The notes beneath the pieces are model-generated. The model ran no database searches. It saw only the letters and a program-made list of their open reading frames with translations, and had not been told where the DNA came from. DNA of 64,000 bases from Cyclobacterium salsum (GTDB taxonomy: Bacteria > Bacteroidota > Bacteroidia > Cytophagales > Cyclobacteriaceae), in the NCBI RefSeq assembly GCF_010119245.1, contig NZ_WNKG01000003.1, positions 186,001 through 250,000 of the forward strand, written 5' to 3'. Position 1 is the first letter of the stretch; each line of letters starts with the position of its first letter. The position numbers and the translations under genes were made by a program. Positions 8,835-18,248 of the stretch are shown here, one piece after another.

Positions 8835-11800
8835 TTATCTAAGGCTAAGTAGGTAATTCATCAAATCGTTGAACTGTTCCTGGTTCAGCGTGGTGCTAAA
8901 ATAATCCGGCATCAGCGTAATGGTAGAGGCGGTTTGTTCAATAATATCGGTTTTGGGAACGGAAAATTCCTGTCCACTCTGGTCTGCCATCACGACTACC
9001 TGTCCTTCTTCCCGTCGGAAGAGCCCGGAACGGGTTTGCCCATTTTTGAGTTTAAGGATATAGGTCCGGAAGTTTTCGGAAATGTTTCGGTTGGGGTCCA
9101 GTACTTTGGTGGCCAGGGCGGAAAGTCCCCAATTGCCAATGCCGTCCAGTTGGGGCCCGATCATGCCTCCGCCTTCTTCGATTCGATGGCACGTACTGCA
9201 ATGCTGTTCGTATAATGTTCTGCCGGATACCACCTGCGCTTCACTTTGCTCAAAATGATCCACGCGTTCTGCAATTAACGTTTCCCGTTCTTCGCTGACC
9301 GGCAGGAGGTTTTCAGTCAGGGAAGTAAATGCCTCTTTTTGGATTTCTTGAGCTCCTGAAAGGAAGTTTTCTTCCACCGTTCTGTTTTTCAATATTCTGG
9401 CAGGCGCCTGACCTTCCCTGATCAGGGCGATCAACTTGTCTTTACCGGCATTTTCAGAGGCCAGTAAGGCAGCGATGGATTCCTGTAGCTCCATGGGAGC
9501 ATTGCGCATGCCGGTTGCCAATAGATCTAACGTCTGACTGGAGCTGAATCTGGCCATGGAACCGGCAATTTTTCTTCGAAAACTCAGTGGATGATCTGGG
9601 TCGGTCAACCATTTTTGTAAATGGTTCACTTGCGCCACCGGATCGGTTTCTACCAGGGCATTTGCCGCCATTACCCGAAGATCTTCTTTTAAATAAGGAT
9701 TGCCAAGCATCTGTCGTAGGTGGGGGAGGTGCGCACGAACTTTCAGGGTTTCGGACATTTCGGCGGCGAACTGCAAGCGCTCCGATTCTTCTTCACTCAG
9801 GGTGGATTTGGCCGAAAGCTGATCCAGAATTTGTTTGCTAAGTGAAAGGTTCCAGTTCTTGATTTCCTCAGGCCAGTCCATGCCCTGCTGTACCAGGCCT
9901 TCATTGATGGCAAGGGCTTTGCGATACGGGGCAATTTCGCTTCCCTTTTGCCTGGCTACTTGTACCAACACATCTATTCTGGATGCGGGAAGGGTTCGGG
10001 CAATGGATGTTAAATAGGGCAAAAACCGGTTTTCTGACGCAGTGTTATTTTGAAGATAGTCCAGTAAATATTCTCCGGCGATACGAGATTCAACGTCTGA
10101 AAATACCAAAGCTACTTGCTCGGTTTCCTTTTTATTCCAGGAACCACTGGCGATGGCCATGGCTATTTCCACTTTTTTGGCGTGTTTATAGAACGCATGT
10201 TGCAAGGCATAACGTAGGTGGCTGTCGGCTTCCGGTGTTTCCATATAGGTTTGCATCAGAGGGCGAATCATTTTCACATCCTGATGAAGGATCAGGTTTT
10301 CTGCGGCTACGCGTTGTACATGTGGGCTACTGTCTTTCAGTCCCTCCAGCGTCCACTGAAACTGCGTGTCATTAAATGCCAGGTGTTCCCCTAAAACTCG
10401 ATGCGCATGAACCCTCACTAAAGGGTCCGGATGATTCAACATTTTCCCCAGCTTTGCCTCAGATAGCGCATCCATCCGGTACAGGGCCCACAAGGCCTGG
10501 ACCAGTTGCCGGGAGAGGCTGCGTTTATGGTTTACGATTTTCTCCAGTGAAGGAACCGCTTCCGACTGATACCGGTCCACCAATTCATCAGTTGCGAGCA
10601 AGCGGGTCTGTAGGACCGGATCTTCAAGGGCTTCTATCAGCCGCGCCATGCTTGCCCTGGACCAATCCGTCACAGGTCTTTCCTGGCCCTGGTAGGTGAT
10701 TTTCCAAATGCGGCCGCTGGTACGGTCTCGTTCCGGATGATCCAGAGGCACCTCATAGTGCCCGATAATGGGGTTGTAAAAATCGGCTACATACAGCGCC
10801 CCATCTGGCCCCACCTTGATGTCTACGGGTCGGAACCAGGGATCTTTACTGACCAGGAAATCGGCCTGCCTGGTCGCTTGCGGGGTGGATCCGGTAAAAT
10901 TCATCGTGCTTCTACTGATGCGGCAAGTAACCACATCACCAGAATAAAAACTGTTTTGATACGCTTCGGGAAATTGCGTGTCCGTGTAATAAACCAGGCC
11001 GGAAAGGGCGGTAGAATTAAGCCCGTAATCCATCATGGTAGGAGCAAAGCCCCTATTGGGTTCCTTTTTTCCCCATTGGGTGTAATTTCCATTTCGGATG
11101 AGCTGATAAATGGGAAGGGTATGACAATCGGCGGAATAGTGGTATCCCAGTGCATCCAGGTCTGATCCAAAGGGGTTGATTCTGCCATCACTGGTTTTTT
11201 CTGCCCGGCTGCCGTCTAACTTTAAACGGAATGTATTGCCGGAGACCATTTTTATGGAATCCCCATCTTTTCCTGCTACGGTAGAAATATTACTGAAGCC
11301 ATGGGAGGCATGTATCCATCCGTCAAACCCTCGGAAAAGGTTATTGACCATGCCGTGGGTGTCCCGCGTTTCGAAGGGACCGAGCAGCACTTCCCGCTTA
11401 TCGGCTTTATCGTCCCCATCCGTATCGTAAAAAAAGTAGAGGTTTGGAATGCTAAATCCCACGGCACCACCTTTTACCGGCTGCACTCCAATGGGGATAT
11501 TCAGATCTTCTGCAAAATGCGTGATTTTATCTGCTTTTCCATCCTTATCGGTATCTTCCAGAATACTAATTCGATCCGTTCCCTGCCCCGCACCTGCTTT
11601 GATAGGATATTCTGACGATTGGCTTACCCATAGCCTCCCTTTTTCATCAAAGGCCATGTTGATGGGTTTGGTAATGTCCGGTTCGGAGGCAAACAAGCTT
11701 ACCTCAAACCCTGGGGGAAGAACGAAATCTGCCCTTTCTTCTTCCGGAGTTTGAAAGGGGGTCGTTCGGACATGGGCAGCATAGATGGGATCGGGATCTG

Positions 11801-11921
11801 CTTCCACATAGGTAGAAGCCCGGGGATCGGGAAGGTCAACCGTGCTGGTAACTTGCCTGGGTTGCTGACAGGAATGGAGGATCAGCAGTGCGAATCCTGC
11901 GGTAAGGTATTGGGTTTTCAT
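8835..11921 (-). CDS. PVC-type heme-binding CxxCH protein: dehydrogenase propeller + HEAT repeats + cytochrome c
   Basis: A 1028-residue lipoprotein; the lipobox LHSC places the lipidated Cys at residue 18. The N-terminal part (about 60-400) resembles soluble glucose-dehydrogenase-type propellers (FVLPPGFEVSLFASEPDITK, SISILEDTDKDGKADK-like calcium loops). The middle (about 420-850) is alpha-helical with HEAT-like repeats. The C-terminus is a cytochrome c domain with CSTCH at 908-912 and a probable distal Met1004 in TLMPDYF. This architecture is known as the 'putative membrane-bound dehydrogenase' of Planctomycetes, Verrucomicrobia and Bacteroidota. Oxidation of a sugar with electrons passed to heme is inferred. 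It is first in a two-gene unit with the FG-GAP propeller at 7640-8833. Confidence 0.88.
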   Translation of the reverse strand: MKTQYLTAGFALLILHSCQQPRQVTSTVDLPDPRASTYVEADPDPIYAAHVRTTPFQTPEEERADFVLPPGFEVSLFASEPDITKPINMAFDEKGRLWVSQSSEYPIKAGAGQGTDRISILEDTDKDGKADKITHFAEDLNIPIGVQPVKGGAVGFSIPNLYFFYDTDGDDKADKREVLLGPFETRDTHGMVNNLFRGFDGWIHASHGFSNISTVAGKDGDSIKMVSGNTFRLKLDGSRAEKTSDGRINPFGSDLDALGYHYSADCHTLPIYQLIRNGNYTQWGKKEPNRGFAPTMMDYGLNSTALSGLVYYTDTQFPEAYQNSFYSGDVVTCRISRSTMNFTGSTPQATRQADFLVSKDPWFRPVDIKVGPDGALYVADFYNPIIGHYEVPLDHPERDRTSGRIWKITYQGQERPVTDWSRASMARLIEALEDPVLQTRLLATDELVDRYQSEAVPSLEKIVNHKRSLSRQLVQALWALYRMDALSEAKLGKMLNHPDPLVRVHAHRVLGEHLAFNDTQFQWTLEGLKDSSPHVQRVAAENLILHQDVKMIRPLMQTYMETPEADSHLRYALQHAFYKHAKKVEIAMAIASGSWNKKETEQVALVFSDVESRIAGEYLLDYLQNNTASENRFLPYLTSIARTLPASRIDVLVQVARQKGSEIAPYRKALAINEGLVQQGMDWPEEIKNWNLSLSKQILDQLSAKSTLSEEESERLQFAAEMSETLKVRAHLPHLRQMLGNPYLKEDLRVMAANALVETDPVAQVNHLQKWLTDPDHPLSFRRKIAGSMARFSSSQTLDLLATGMRNAPMELQESIAALLASENAGKDKLIALIREGQAPARILKNRTVEENFLSGAQEIQKEAFTSLTENLLPVSEERETLIAERVDHFEQSEAQVVSGRTLYEQHCSTCHRIEEGGGMIGPQLDGIGNWGLSALATKVLDPNRNISENFRTYILKLKNGQTRSGLFRREEGQVVVMADQSGQEFSVPKTDIIEQTASTITLMPDYFSTTLNQEQFNDLMNYLLSLR

Positions 11922-12040
11922 TAATTGAATAAAGATAATGGTGATAATTCACCCCTTAACATAATCTTTATTCCTGAAACTTACAACCTTGCCCTATTTC
12001 CATTTTACGAACGGAGTCCGGATGCGGGGATGTACAGGCC

Positions 12041-12229
12041 TTAACTTCGGTCTTTGGTCGTTTTTAATAGGCCCAATCCGGAACTAAAAAAAATCAGGCC
12101 CAAAACTAACAGAACCAGTATGGTTTTCCAATCTCCATCCTCCGGAACCAAAAAAAGATACGCTCCATAAATAAGACCTCCCAATCCTATCAATGTAAGC
12201 AAGGGGCCAAATATGCGTTTAAAGTTCAT
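12041..12229 (-). CDS. Small two-span membrane protein
   Basis: A 62-residue protein of unknown function. Two hydrophobic segments are visible, GPLLTLIGLGGLIYGAYLFL (about 8-27) and ILVLLVLGLIFFSSGLGLL (about 38-56), joined by a short acidic loop (VPEDGDWKT). The frame could extend upstream to 12295, but the Met at 12229 (MNFKRIF) gives a normal membrane-protein N-terminus and is preferred. Similar small proteins are common in Bacteroidota; no role is known to me. It lies alone between two larger minus-strand genes. Confidence 0.6.
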   Translation of the reverse strand: MNFKRIFGPLLTLIGLGGLIYGAYLFLVPEDGDWKTILVLLVLGLIFFSSGLGLLKTTKDRS

Positions 12230-12320
12230 AGTATTTTTAAATAGGGAATGATCAAAAATTTTGCCAGAATGAAAAATACAAATTTGGGATCGCATTCAAG
12301 CCTGTGGATTGTTGTGGGAG

Positions 12321-13118
12321 TTAGAAATTCGTATCCGGTTCCTCAAGGGCCAGGCGTTGCACCCATATATTTCGGAACAATACCTCGTGACCCTCGGCCT
12401 GAAGTTTAATTCCTCCGGGACGGTCGGTAATCCCTTTTCCTCCATCTCTACCCCCATCCAGACCTGAATTTGCTCCTCCCCAGACCTGTTGAATAGGTAC
12501 GTTTTCGTGTATCTTTTCACCATTAAAATAGATGGTTGTCATGGCCTTATCGGTTATCTTTCCACTTTCATCAAACCGGGCGGCGCGAAACTGTATGTCG
12601 TAAGCATTCCATTGGCCCAGGCCCTTATAAACCTGATAAGGAGCCGCCTTTTCATTAATCACTGCGGCCATGCCATGATCGGTGCTATCTCCATCTAATA
12701 TCTGTATCTCATACCGGTTTTGCAGGTAGACACCGCTATTGCCCCCTTCCTTTTTTATCAGAAATTCCACATGCAAGCGAAAATCGGTAAATTTTTGTTT
12801 GGTGACAATATCGGCAGCCCCGTATTTTCCACCTGCTCCGGCAGGGTCATTGGCACTAACTGCGGTACCTTTATCTACAGGATCCGGAACAATCTCCCAT
12901 TTTATGGGTAAACTGGCAGCCAGCCTGGGGCCTTCCCAATAGGTCCAGTTTTGATGGAGAGAGCGTTTTTTGCCATTAAAAAGCAGTTCGGCCTCTTTGG
13001 GGGGCTCTGCGCCCACGCCAATCTGCGCCAATGCGGGAGAGGATATCCAAATTACCGATAACAAGCTAAAGAAAACGATAGTATGGATTCTTCTGGAAAT
13101 AAACTGTTTGTAGTGCAT
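12321..13118 (-). CDS. DUF1080 (3-keto-disaccharide hydrolase-like) secreted protein
   Basis: About 265 residues with a signal peptide ending at PALAQ. The frame is open to 13178, but the Met at 13118 (MHYKQFISRR) removes an overlap with the upstream gene and leaves a good signal sequence. The DUF1080 lectin-like fold is shown by LFNGK, FTDFRLHVEFLIKKEGGNSG, VYLQNRYEIQILD, GQWNAYDIQF and the C-terminal GGIKLQAEGHEVLFRNIWVQ. Characterised relatives hydrolyse 3-keto-glycosides made by a sugar 3-dehydrogenase. The sugar-dehydrogenase-like lipoproteins nearby could supply such substrates, which is an inference. It follows DUF4301 with a 31-bp gap. Confidence 0.85.
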   Translation of the reverse strand: MHYKQFISRRIHTIVFFSLLSVIWISSPALAQIGVGAEPPKEAELLFNGKKRSLHQNWTYWEGPRLAASLPIKWEIVPDPVDKGTAVSANDPAGAGGKYGAADIVTKQKFTDFRLHVEFLIKKEGGNSGVYLQNRYEIQILDGDSTDHGMAAVINEKAAPYQVYKGLGQWNAYDIQFRAARFDESGKITDKAMTTIYFNGEKIHENVPIQQVWGGANSGLDGGRDGGKGITDRPGGIKLQAEGHEVLFRNIWVQRLALEEPDTNF

Positions 13119-13149
13119 GGATGAATAGTTGGTTGGAAAGGTTATCGAT

Positions 13150-14667
13150 TTATTGATGTACATCACGTAAAAGATCATTAATGGTTTTGACCGGATTGAA
13201 AGTGATCAGGGGTACTTCCACGAAAATCGAATTCCAGTGGGCCATGGAACCATTCCAGAGACCGGGAAGCTCCTGGGCTTTTAAGTCCCTTCCGCTTTTG
13301 GATTTTTGGGTGATGAAGCCGGTTTTCGGGTCCCTAAACGCCATCAGGTCAAAGGCCTTTCCCTGGTAATCCCGAATCCCACAGACCAGGTCGGTCGGAT
13401 TAAAATGAGTTGCCGCTTGTAATTTGGCCTGCTGATCCGGATCGTCCAGATTTAACTGGGCGGTTTCTCCAATTTGCAGGGAAAGCGACCCATCCGCTTC
13501 TTTTACCCAAAATGGCCCTCCACCGGGCTCGCCGGTATTTTCGACCATTCCGCATACCCGGATAGGACGATTCAGTTTTTCTCTAAGATAGCTTGCTTTT
13601 TCTTCCAGGCCCATGGATGAAAACGATTCGGGTAGCTTGCCTCCAATCGTTTCGGTAAATACCTTTTGGGCACTCGCTACGGAGGCTTCGCTTACTCCCT
13701 TGTCCAGTTCTTTTAAGGCCTGAAAGGTGCTGGACTGCGCTTGCAACAAGACCCCGCCAATGGCTTTTTTATACCGGGTGGTGGTGTCTTTTAACCGGTC
13801 TGGCACTACGTTGTCAATATTTTTAATAAATACCAGATCGGCCTCCATTTCATTTAGGTTTGCCAGCAAGGCGCCGTGACCAGCAGGGCGAAAGAGGATT
13901 TCCCCACCTTCTTCTGTAAACGGTTGGTTGTCCAGGTCTACAGCTATCGTGTCGGTAGCCTTTTGTTGCTGAGAAAAATCGATATCGAATTTTACCCCAA
14001 ACTTCTTTTCCATAGCCGGTTTCACCTCCGCTACCTTTTGCTCAAATTTCTCTTGGTGCTCAGGAGAAACGGTAAAATGTAACCGTACCGTATGCTCTTT
14101 GCCGGTTCCATACTGAGCTCCTTCCACGAAGTGCTCCTCTACGGGTGTCCTGTTTTCATTTCCGTAGGCATGGAATTTTAATAAGCCTTTGGGTAAATTT
14201 CCGTATCCAAGTCCTTCATCCTCCAGAAGCATGCGTAAGATGCTTTTATAATTCTTTTCTTTTAAGGCCGCATCCACACTGCTGCCTGCTTTTTTCAATT
14301 CAGTATCCAAATCCTCGTAAAACGCAAATGATTTGATGGAATCAAAAAATTGCCGGACAAAGGAATCTTTTTCCAGCGAAGGGTTCTCTGCTTCCAGGAA
14401 TCCGAAAAGGTTTTTAAACATCCGACTGGCCGCCCCACTGGCCGGAACAAATTTGACCAGTATCTTGGAAGGAGCAGCAGCCTCGTAAACCTCCATTGCT
14501 TTTTGCAACTCCTGCTCATTCAGTACCCGAATTCCTTCCCCGATTTTTGCGGGATTCTGGATTTCTAAAAATGGAAAGCCTTGTTCAAAGTTTCTTAGCT
14601 GTTCTTCTACGGTATCAAGCGGCATTCCCTGGATTTCAATTTGTTTCTTTTGCTCGTTGGATAACAT
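13150..14667 (-). CDS. DUF4301 family protein
   Basis: About 505 residues and cytoplasmic. The frame is open up to 14736, but the Met at 14667 (MLSNEQKKQI) is the natural start because upstream residues look untranslated. The protein has the PASGAASRMFKNL motif near residues 75-87 and the GGEILFRPAGHGALLANLNE motif in the middle, both typical of DUF4301, a Bacteroidota-enriched family that resembles nucleotidyltransferase/UTP-glucose uridylyltransferase folds. Function is not established; a sugar-nucleotide role is only suggested by the fold. The DUF1080 gene follows on the same strand. Confidence 0.8.
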   Translation of the reverse strand: MLSNEQKKQIEIQGMPLDTVEEQLRNFEQGFPFLEIQNPAKIGEGIRVLNEQELQKAMEVYEAAAPSKILVKFVPASGAASRMFKNLFGFLEAENPSLEKDSFVRQFFDSIKSFAFYEDLDTELKKAGSSVDAALKEKNYKSILRMLLEDEGLGYGNLPKGLLKFHAYGNENRTPVEEHFVEGAQYGTGKEHTVRLHFTVSPEHQEKFEQKVAEVKPAMEKKFGVKFDIDFSQQQKATDTIAVDLDNQPFTEEGGEILFRPAGHGALLANLNEMEADLVFIKNIDNVVPDRLKDTTTRYKKAIGGVLLQAQSSTFQALKELDKGVSEASVASAQKVFTETIGGKLPESFSSMGLEEKASYLREKLNRPIRVCGMVENTGEPGGGPFWVKEADGSLSLQIGETAQLNLDDPDQQAKLQAATHFNPTDLVCGIRDYQGKAFDLMAFRDPKTGFITQKSKSGRDLKAQELPGLWNGSMAHWNSIFVEVPLITFNPVKTINDLLRDVHQ

Positions 14668-14872
14668 GAATATAAGTTGGGTTAAACGGTTTCTAATGAC
14701 AATCCAATATAGCAATTCCAATCGTGAAAGGACCAATTATTTACAGAAATGTGGCCTGGGGTAGTTATGAACCAGCCTTTTTTCTTTAACAGGAGAGAAA
14801 AAATATTTTCCCTCCTTACTTGAACAAAATATCATGGAAATCATTAAATGAATAAACCCTTGCCCTGAACAA

Positions 14873-15013
14873 ATGCAGCGACCGCTTCCACAGAAAACTT
14901 GCCCGGTATGCGGAAGGCCGTTTACCTGGAGAAAAAAATGGGAAAAAAATTGGGAACAAGTCCGTTATTGTTCGGACCGTTGCCGCAATAATCGCTCAAA
15001 AGCCCCAGGATAA
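14873..15013 (+). CDS. DUF2256 zinc-ribbon small protein
   Basis: A 46-residue protein too short for usual size cut-offs. The sequence [20 protein letters not shown] continues with KKW-K-W-V-YCSDRCR. Four cysteines at 10, 13, 33 and 37 form two CxxC/CxxxC pairs expected to bind zinc, and the pattern [15 protein letters not shown] is characteristic of DUF2256. The start at 14873 is the only in-frame ATG, since the next upstream ATG frame stops. Its last 18 bases overlap the 3' end of the convergent gene at 14996-16330. Relatives are often next to photolyase/cryptochrome genes, but none is present here. Function is unknown. Confidence 0.82.
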   Translation: MQRPLPQKTCPVCGRPFTWRKKWEKNWEQVRYCSDRCRNNRSKAPG

Positions 15014-16330
15014 GCCAAAATGAACATCCAATCGGTTGCTGTCTGCCATCAAACCGGTGAGAATGGACTGGCTGCCGAGAAAGAAGCCTCCATACTGTAG
15101 GCCTAATCCACCCGTCAGTCCCGACACCTGATGCTGCATCCAGGGGGAATACACTTCAAGTTTTCCGGCAATGAGCCGGGGGGTCAGCACCAGCAGATCT
15201 GAAGAACTTAGCTGGCTGTTGCTGTTTTCATCCTGCATCCTCTTTTGTCCATAAAGGGAAACCTGGAATTGCCTCACTGGGCTAAACTCAACATAGGCGG
15301 CCAATAATTGGGGCAACTGTATTCGGTTTTGCGAAATGTCATTGGAAATGGTAAAATAGCCGCTATTAACCAATTGCTGTTCAATTTCCGCCGCCGAACC
15401 CTGCAGATTATCGATCCGAAAGGATTCATTTTCCGGAATATTCATGGTATAATTCCGCGTGGTTTGGTTTTCTGTAGTCGTCATCCCTCCGATATTTTTC
15501 AGTGACAAACCCAGGTTGACAAAGGGTTTATCTCCCCGCTTCAGCAGGTAATTCAAGCCCAGATCCATAGCAAAACCCTTTGGAGCAAAACCCCTCCATA
15601 AATCCGTATCAAAGGCTAGCCCGTTTCCAGTATCCCAGCGATCATCGTAGGATAGATTTAGGTTACCCCGGGCATCTGTCAGCCGGATCTGATCAGGTCC
15701 CGACAGCAGCGTAGCCTGAATTTCATACATACCGAAATTGGCATAAGTGCCGGGAAATAAAAGTTTAAAATGTCCTCCTAACGAGAGGGATTGGGTTTCG
15801 GTCTCCCAAATCGAGGTCCCGGCCATTAAACCCAATTCCATCCATCCAACGGCATTGATACGTTGATTATAGGGGATGTCTAACAGTGCCTGATTGGTGG
15901 TACTGGAGGTACTTTCGCTTACGATGGCATCCCCTAAATCCGGATTAAAATCAATAACATCTATCTTGCCCCTCAGCTGAGAGGTGAATCCAAGGGACCA
16001 TTTATCAAACCGGAGGCCTACGGAAGGACCTAATACAGCGAAATCAGTACGTAGATTTACCGGATCCGAAACAGATTGAAACAGGTTTTCCCATTGGCCA
16101 GGGTCTGAGATGATATCCTGAAAAGAGAGCATGTTGTTATCCATTGCTTCTCCCACTGCAAAAAAGGATACTTCCACTTTTTTGGTGAGATTATTTAACT
16201 CCGCAGGATTCATCAATGCATTGATCATGCCTTTACGCTGGCTGTTTTGTATGCCTAAAAAGCTTTCCTGCGCCATGCTGAGGTTCCAGGTAAAAAAAAG
16301 GATAAAAGAAAAGGATAGAGTGAATTTCAT
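14996..16330 (-). CDS. DUF5723-like outer-membrane beta-barrel protein
   Basis: A 444-residue exported protein with signal peptide [20 protein letters not shown] followed by QESF. The N-terminal part has [19 protein letters not shown], which resembles the DUF5723/PorV-type start where the barrel plug binds, and the rest alternates polar and hydrophobic residues with a C-terminal aromatic (LSWGF), as expected for an outer-membrane barrel. Bacteroidota members are often annotated DUF5723 and their role is unknown. The stop region overlaps the DUF2256 gene on the other strand. It is divergent from the gene at 16462. Confidence 0.7.
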   Translation of the reverse strand: MKFTLSFSFILFFTWNLSMAQESFLGIQNSQRKGMINALMNPAELNNLTKKVEVSFFAVGEAMDNNMLSFQDIISDPGQWENLFQSVSDPVNLRTDFAVLGPSVGLRFDKWSLGFTSQLRGKIDVIDFNPDLGDAIVSESTSSTTNQALLDIPYNQRINAVGWMELGLMAGTSIWETETQSLSLGGHFKLLFPGTYANFGMYEIQATLLSGPDQIRLTDARGNLNLSYDDRWDTGNGLAFDTDLWRGFAPKGFAMDLGLNYLLKRGDKPFVNLGLSLKNIGGMTTTENQTTRNYTMNIPENESFRIDNLQGSAAEIEQQLVNSGYFTISNDISQNRIQLPQLLAAYVEFSPVRQFQVSLYGQKRMQDENSNSQLSSSDLLVLTPRLIAGKLEVYSPWMQHQVSGLTGGLGLQYGGFFLGSQSILTGLMADSNRLDVHFGLSWGF

Positions 16331-16461
16331 GACTATTTATTTTAAAAATTTCCAGACATGAAATTAGAAAAATATCGGTTGAATTCTACCCGGCAAACAG
16401 GAATATTTCCAGATTTTATTACTTTTAGCAATTGCTTTAGCAAACAAAAGAATATAAGATA

Positions 16462-17250
16462 ATGCGATTTTTCTCCCCTTATTTCATTCTCTCATTTTTA
16501 CTGGCCTTTGGGGCGGCTACAGCTGCCTATTCTCAAACGAAAGGAAACCTCTGGCTGGCCACTGGTTTGCAGCTCCAGTCGGGCAGGGACCGGGGGTTTT
16601 CGCCGATGATCTACAGTGGTAACCGAAGTTTTAGCCTGGCTGCCTTTGGGATTGAATCTCCCCATAAAACAGAGACTTTCCAATTCGAATTTGGTTATGG
16701 CCCCTTGACCAACCGCTTTGGGAATTCTTTGAATGCATTATCTGCGGGTTTATTGAATTACACCTTTTATCATAAAGAGTCTCCTGCGGAAAGAGGCCTT
16801 CATTGGGGATGGTCCAATCAAAATGTTTTTAACATCCGAAGGCACAATGGCTTTACAAATTATAGCCTGCGGTACGATTATTTTACGGCTATTGGCCCTG
16901 CACTGCGCTATACATATCCTTTTGAGTGGAAAGGTCAATCCTTCAAGTGGCAAACCTTGGCGCATTGGCAGGTAGTAGGGTTTCAAATTAAATCGGGCTA
17001 TATAGGGGCTGACCCTGAAGGCCTATCTGAAGAGAAGACCGGGTTTGGAAATTTACTTCGGGCGGTAGATCCTTTTTTTGCCGGAAAAGAATGGAGTATG
17101 GGCCTGGAATCCAGCCTGATATGGACCTTGCCCACCGGCAATAGCCTGGCCATAAGGTACCGGCCTGAAATTTCTTCCCTGGGAGGAGGTCAGCCGGTGC
17201 AACGGCTGGGACAAGCAGTTTTGGTAATGGTAACGATACGTTTATGGTAA
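16462..17250 (+). CDS. Exported beta-rich (probable outer-membrane) protein, unrecognised family
   Basis: 262 residues with a signal peptide ending near TAAYSQ. The mature part is rich in aromatic and glycine residues in alternating patterns (NLWLATGLQLQSG, FQFEFGYGPLT, NYSLRYDYFT) and ends in RLW, which fits a small outer-membrane barrel. I do not recognise a named family. Its last 7 bases overlap the start of the S41 peptidase lipoprotein at 17244, so the two are translationally coupled and probably act together at the cell surface. Confidence 0.65.
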   Translation: MRFFSPYFILSFLLAFGAATAAYSQTKGNLWLATGLQLQSGRDRGFSPMIYSGNRSFSLAAFGIESPHKTETFQFEFGYGPLTNRFGNSLNALSAGLLNYTFYHKESPAERGLHWGWSNQNVFNIRRHNGFTNYSLRYDYFTAIGPALRYTYPFEWKGQSFKWQTLAHWQVVGFQIKSGYIGADPEGLSEEKTGFGNLLRAVDPFFAGKEWSMGLESSLIWTLPTGNSLAIRYRPEISSLGGGQPVQRLGQAVLVMVTIRLW

Positions 17251-18248
17251 AGCAAGCACGCTATTTCTGGATTTTGGTCTTTTTTCTGCTTTCATGTGAA
17301 CAATGGGTGCTTCCCACAGACCCTTCCCCGGATCCTATTGAGGTATTTGATCGTTTATGGGAAGATGTCAATGATAGGTATTCTTTCTTTTCCCACAAGG
17401 CAATTGATTGGGAACAGGTAAGGGAAACCTACCGGGCCAGGGTATCGGATGACATGGGCCAATTGGAATTGTATGAGCTATTGGCTGATATGTTATTCGA
17501 GCTCCGGGATGGACATGTGAATTTAAGTACCGGTTTTAACCGAAGCCGAAACTGGGACTGGTATCAGGAGTTTCCAGTCAATTACGATGAAAACCTGATC
17601 GAACAGGAATATTTAGGTACGGACTATTGGATCAGCGGCCCCTTGCTTCACCAGGTGTTGGATGAAGTGCTGTATGTTAATTACCGTTCTTTTGCTCAGC
17701 GGATTTCCGAATCCAACCTTCAGGTAGTAGTAGAAAGAGCCAAAAGAAGCCGGGGTGTCATCATCGATGTTAGAAATAATGGAGGCGGTAATCTGAGCAA
17801 TGCAGAACTATTGGCATCCGCCTTTGCAGAGGAAGAAATGGAATATGCCCGGCAACGAATTAAATCGGGACCGGGACCGGAGGAGTTCGGCCCCTGGGAA
17901 CCGATGGTCCTAAATCCCTGGGAGGAAGGAACCTTTACAGGTTTGGTAGTCGTCCTGACCAATCGAAGGTCCTACAGTGCCACCAGTTTTTTTGCTCAGA
18001 TGATGAAGACACTTCCCAATGCGCTCCTCTTGGGTGATCAAACCGGCGGGGGAGGAGGAACCCCGGTTTTTGGAGAATTGCCAAACGGCTGGACCTACCG
18101 GTTTTCAGCAACCCAAACCGTGGACCTGGAAAACCGCCAACTGGAAGATGGGGTTCTGGTGGATTTGAGACTTGACCTGGACCCGGCAGCCATGCAAAGG
18201 GGAGAAGATAACCTGATAGAAGCGGCCATTTCGCTGCTTCGGCGATGA
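17244..18248 (+). CDS. S41 family peptidase, lipoprotein
   Basis: A 334-residue lipoprotein (lipobox LLSC, Cys18). A short helical N-terminal region (about 30-100, FDRLWEDVNDRYSFFS and LFELRDGHVNL) precedes the tail-specific protease core. The core has GVIIDVRNNGGGNL, VVVLTNRRSYSATSFFAQMM with the presumed catalytic serine, and GDQTGGGGGTP. The lysine of CtpA-type enzymes is not evident, so it resembles the tricorn-like Ser/Glu type, and no PDZ domain is recognisable. It is translationally coupled to the barrel-like gene upstream. Its stop abuts that of the convergent gene at 18249. Confidence 0.85.
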   Translation: MVKQARYFWILVFFLLSCEQWVLPTDPSPDPIEVFDRLWEDVNDRYSFFSHKAIDWEQVRETYRARVSDDMGQLELYELLADMLFELRDGHVNLSTGFNRSRNWDWYQEFPVNYDENLIEQEYLGTDYWISGPLLHQVLDEVLYVNYRSFAQRISESNLQVVVERAKRSRGVIIDVRNNGGGNLSNAELLASAFAEEEMEYARQRIKSGPGPEEFGPWEPMVLNPWEEGTFTGLVVVLTNRRSYSATSFFAQMMKTLPNALLLGDQTGGGGGTPVFGELPNGWTYRFSATQTVDLENRQLEDGVLVDLRLDLDPAAMQRGEDNLIEAAISLLRR

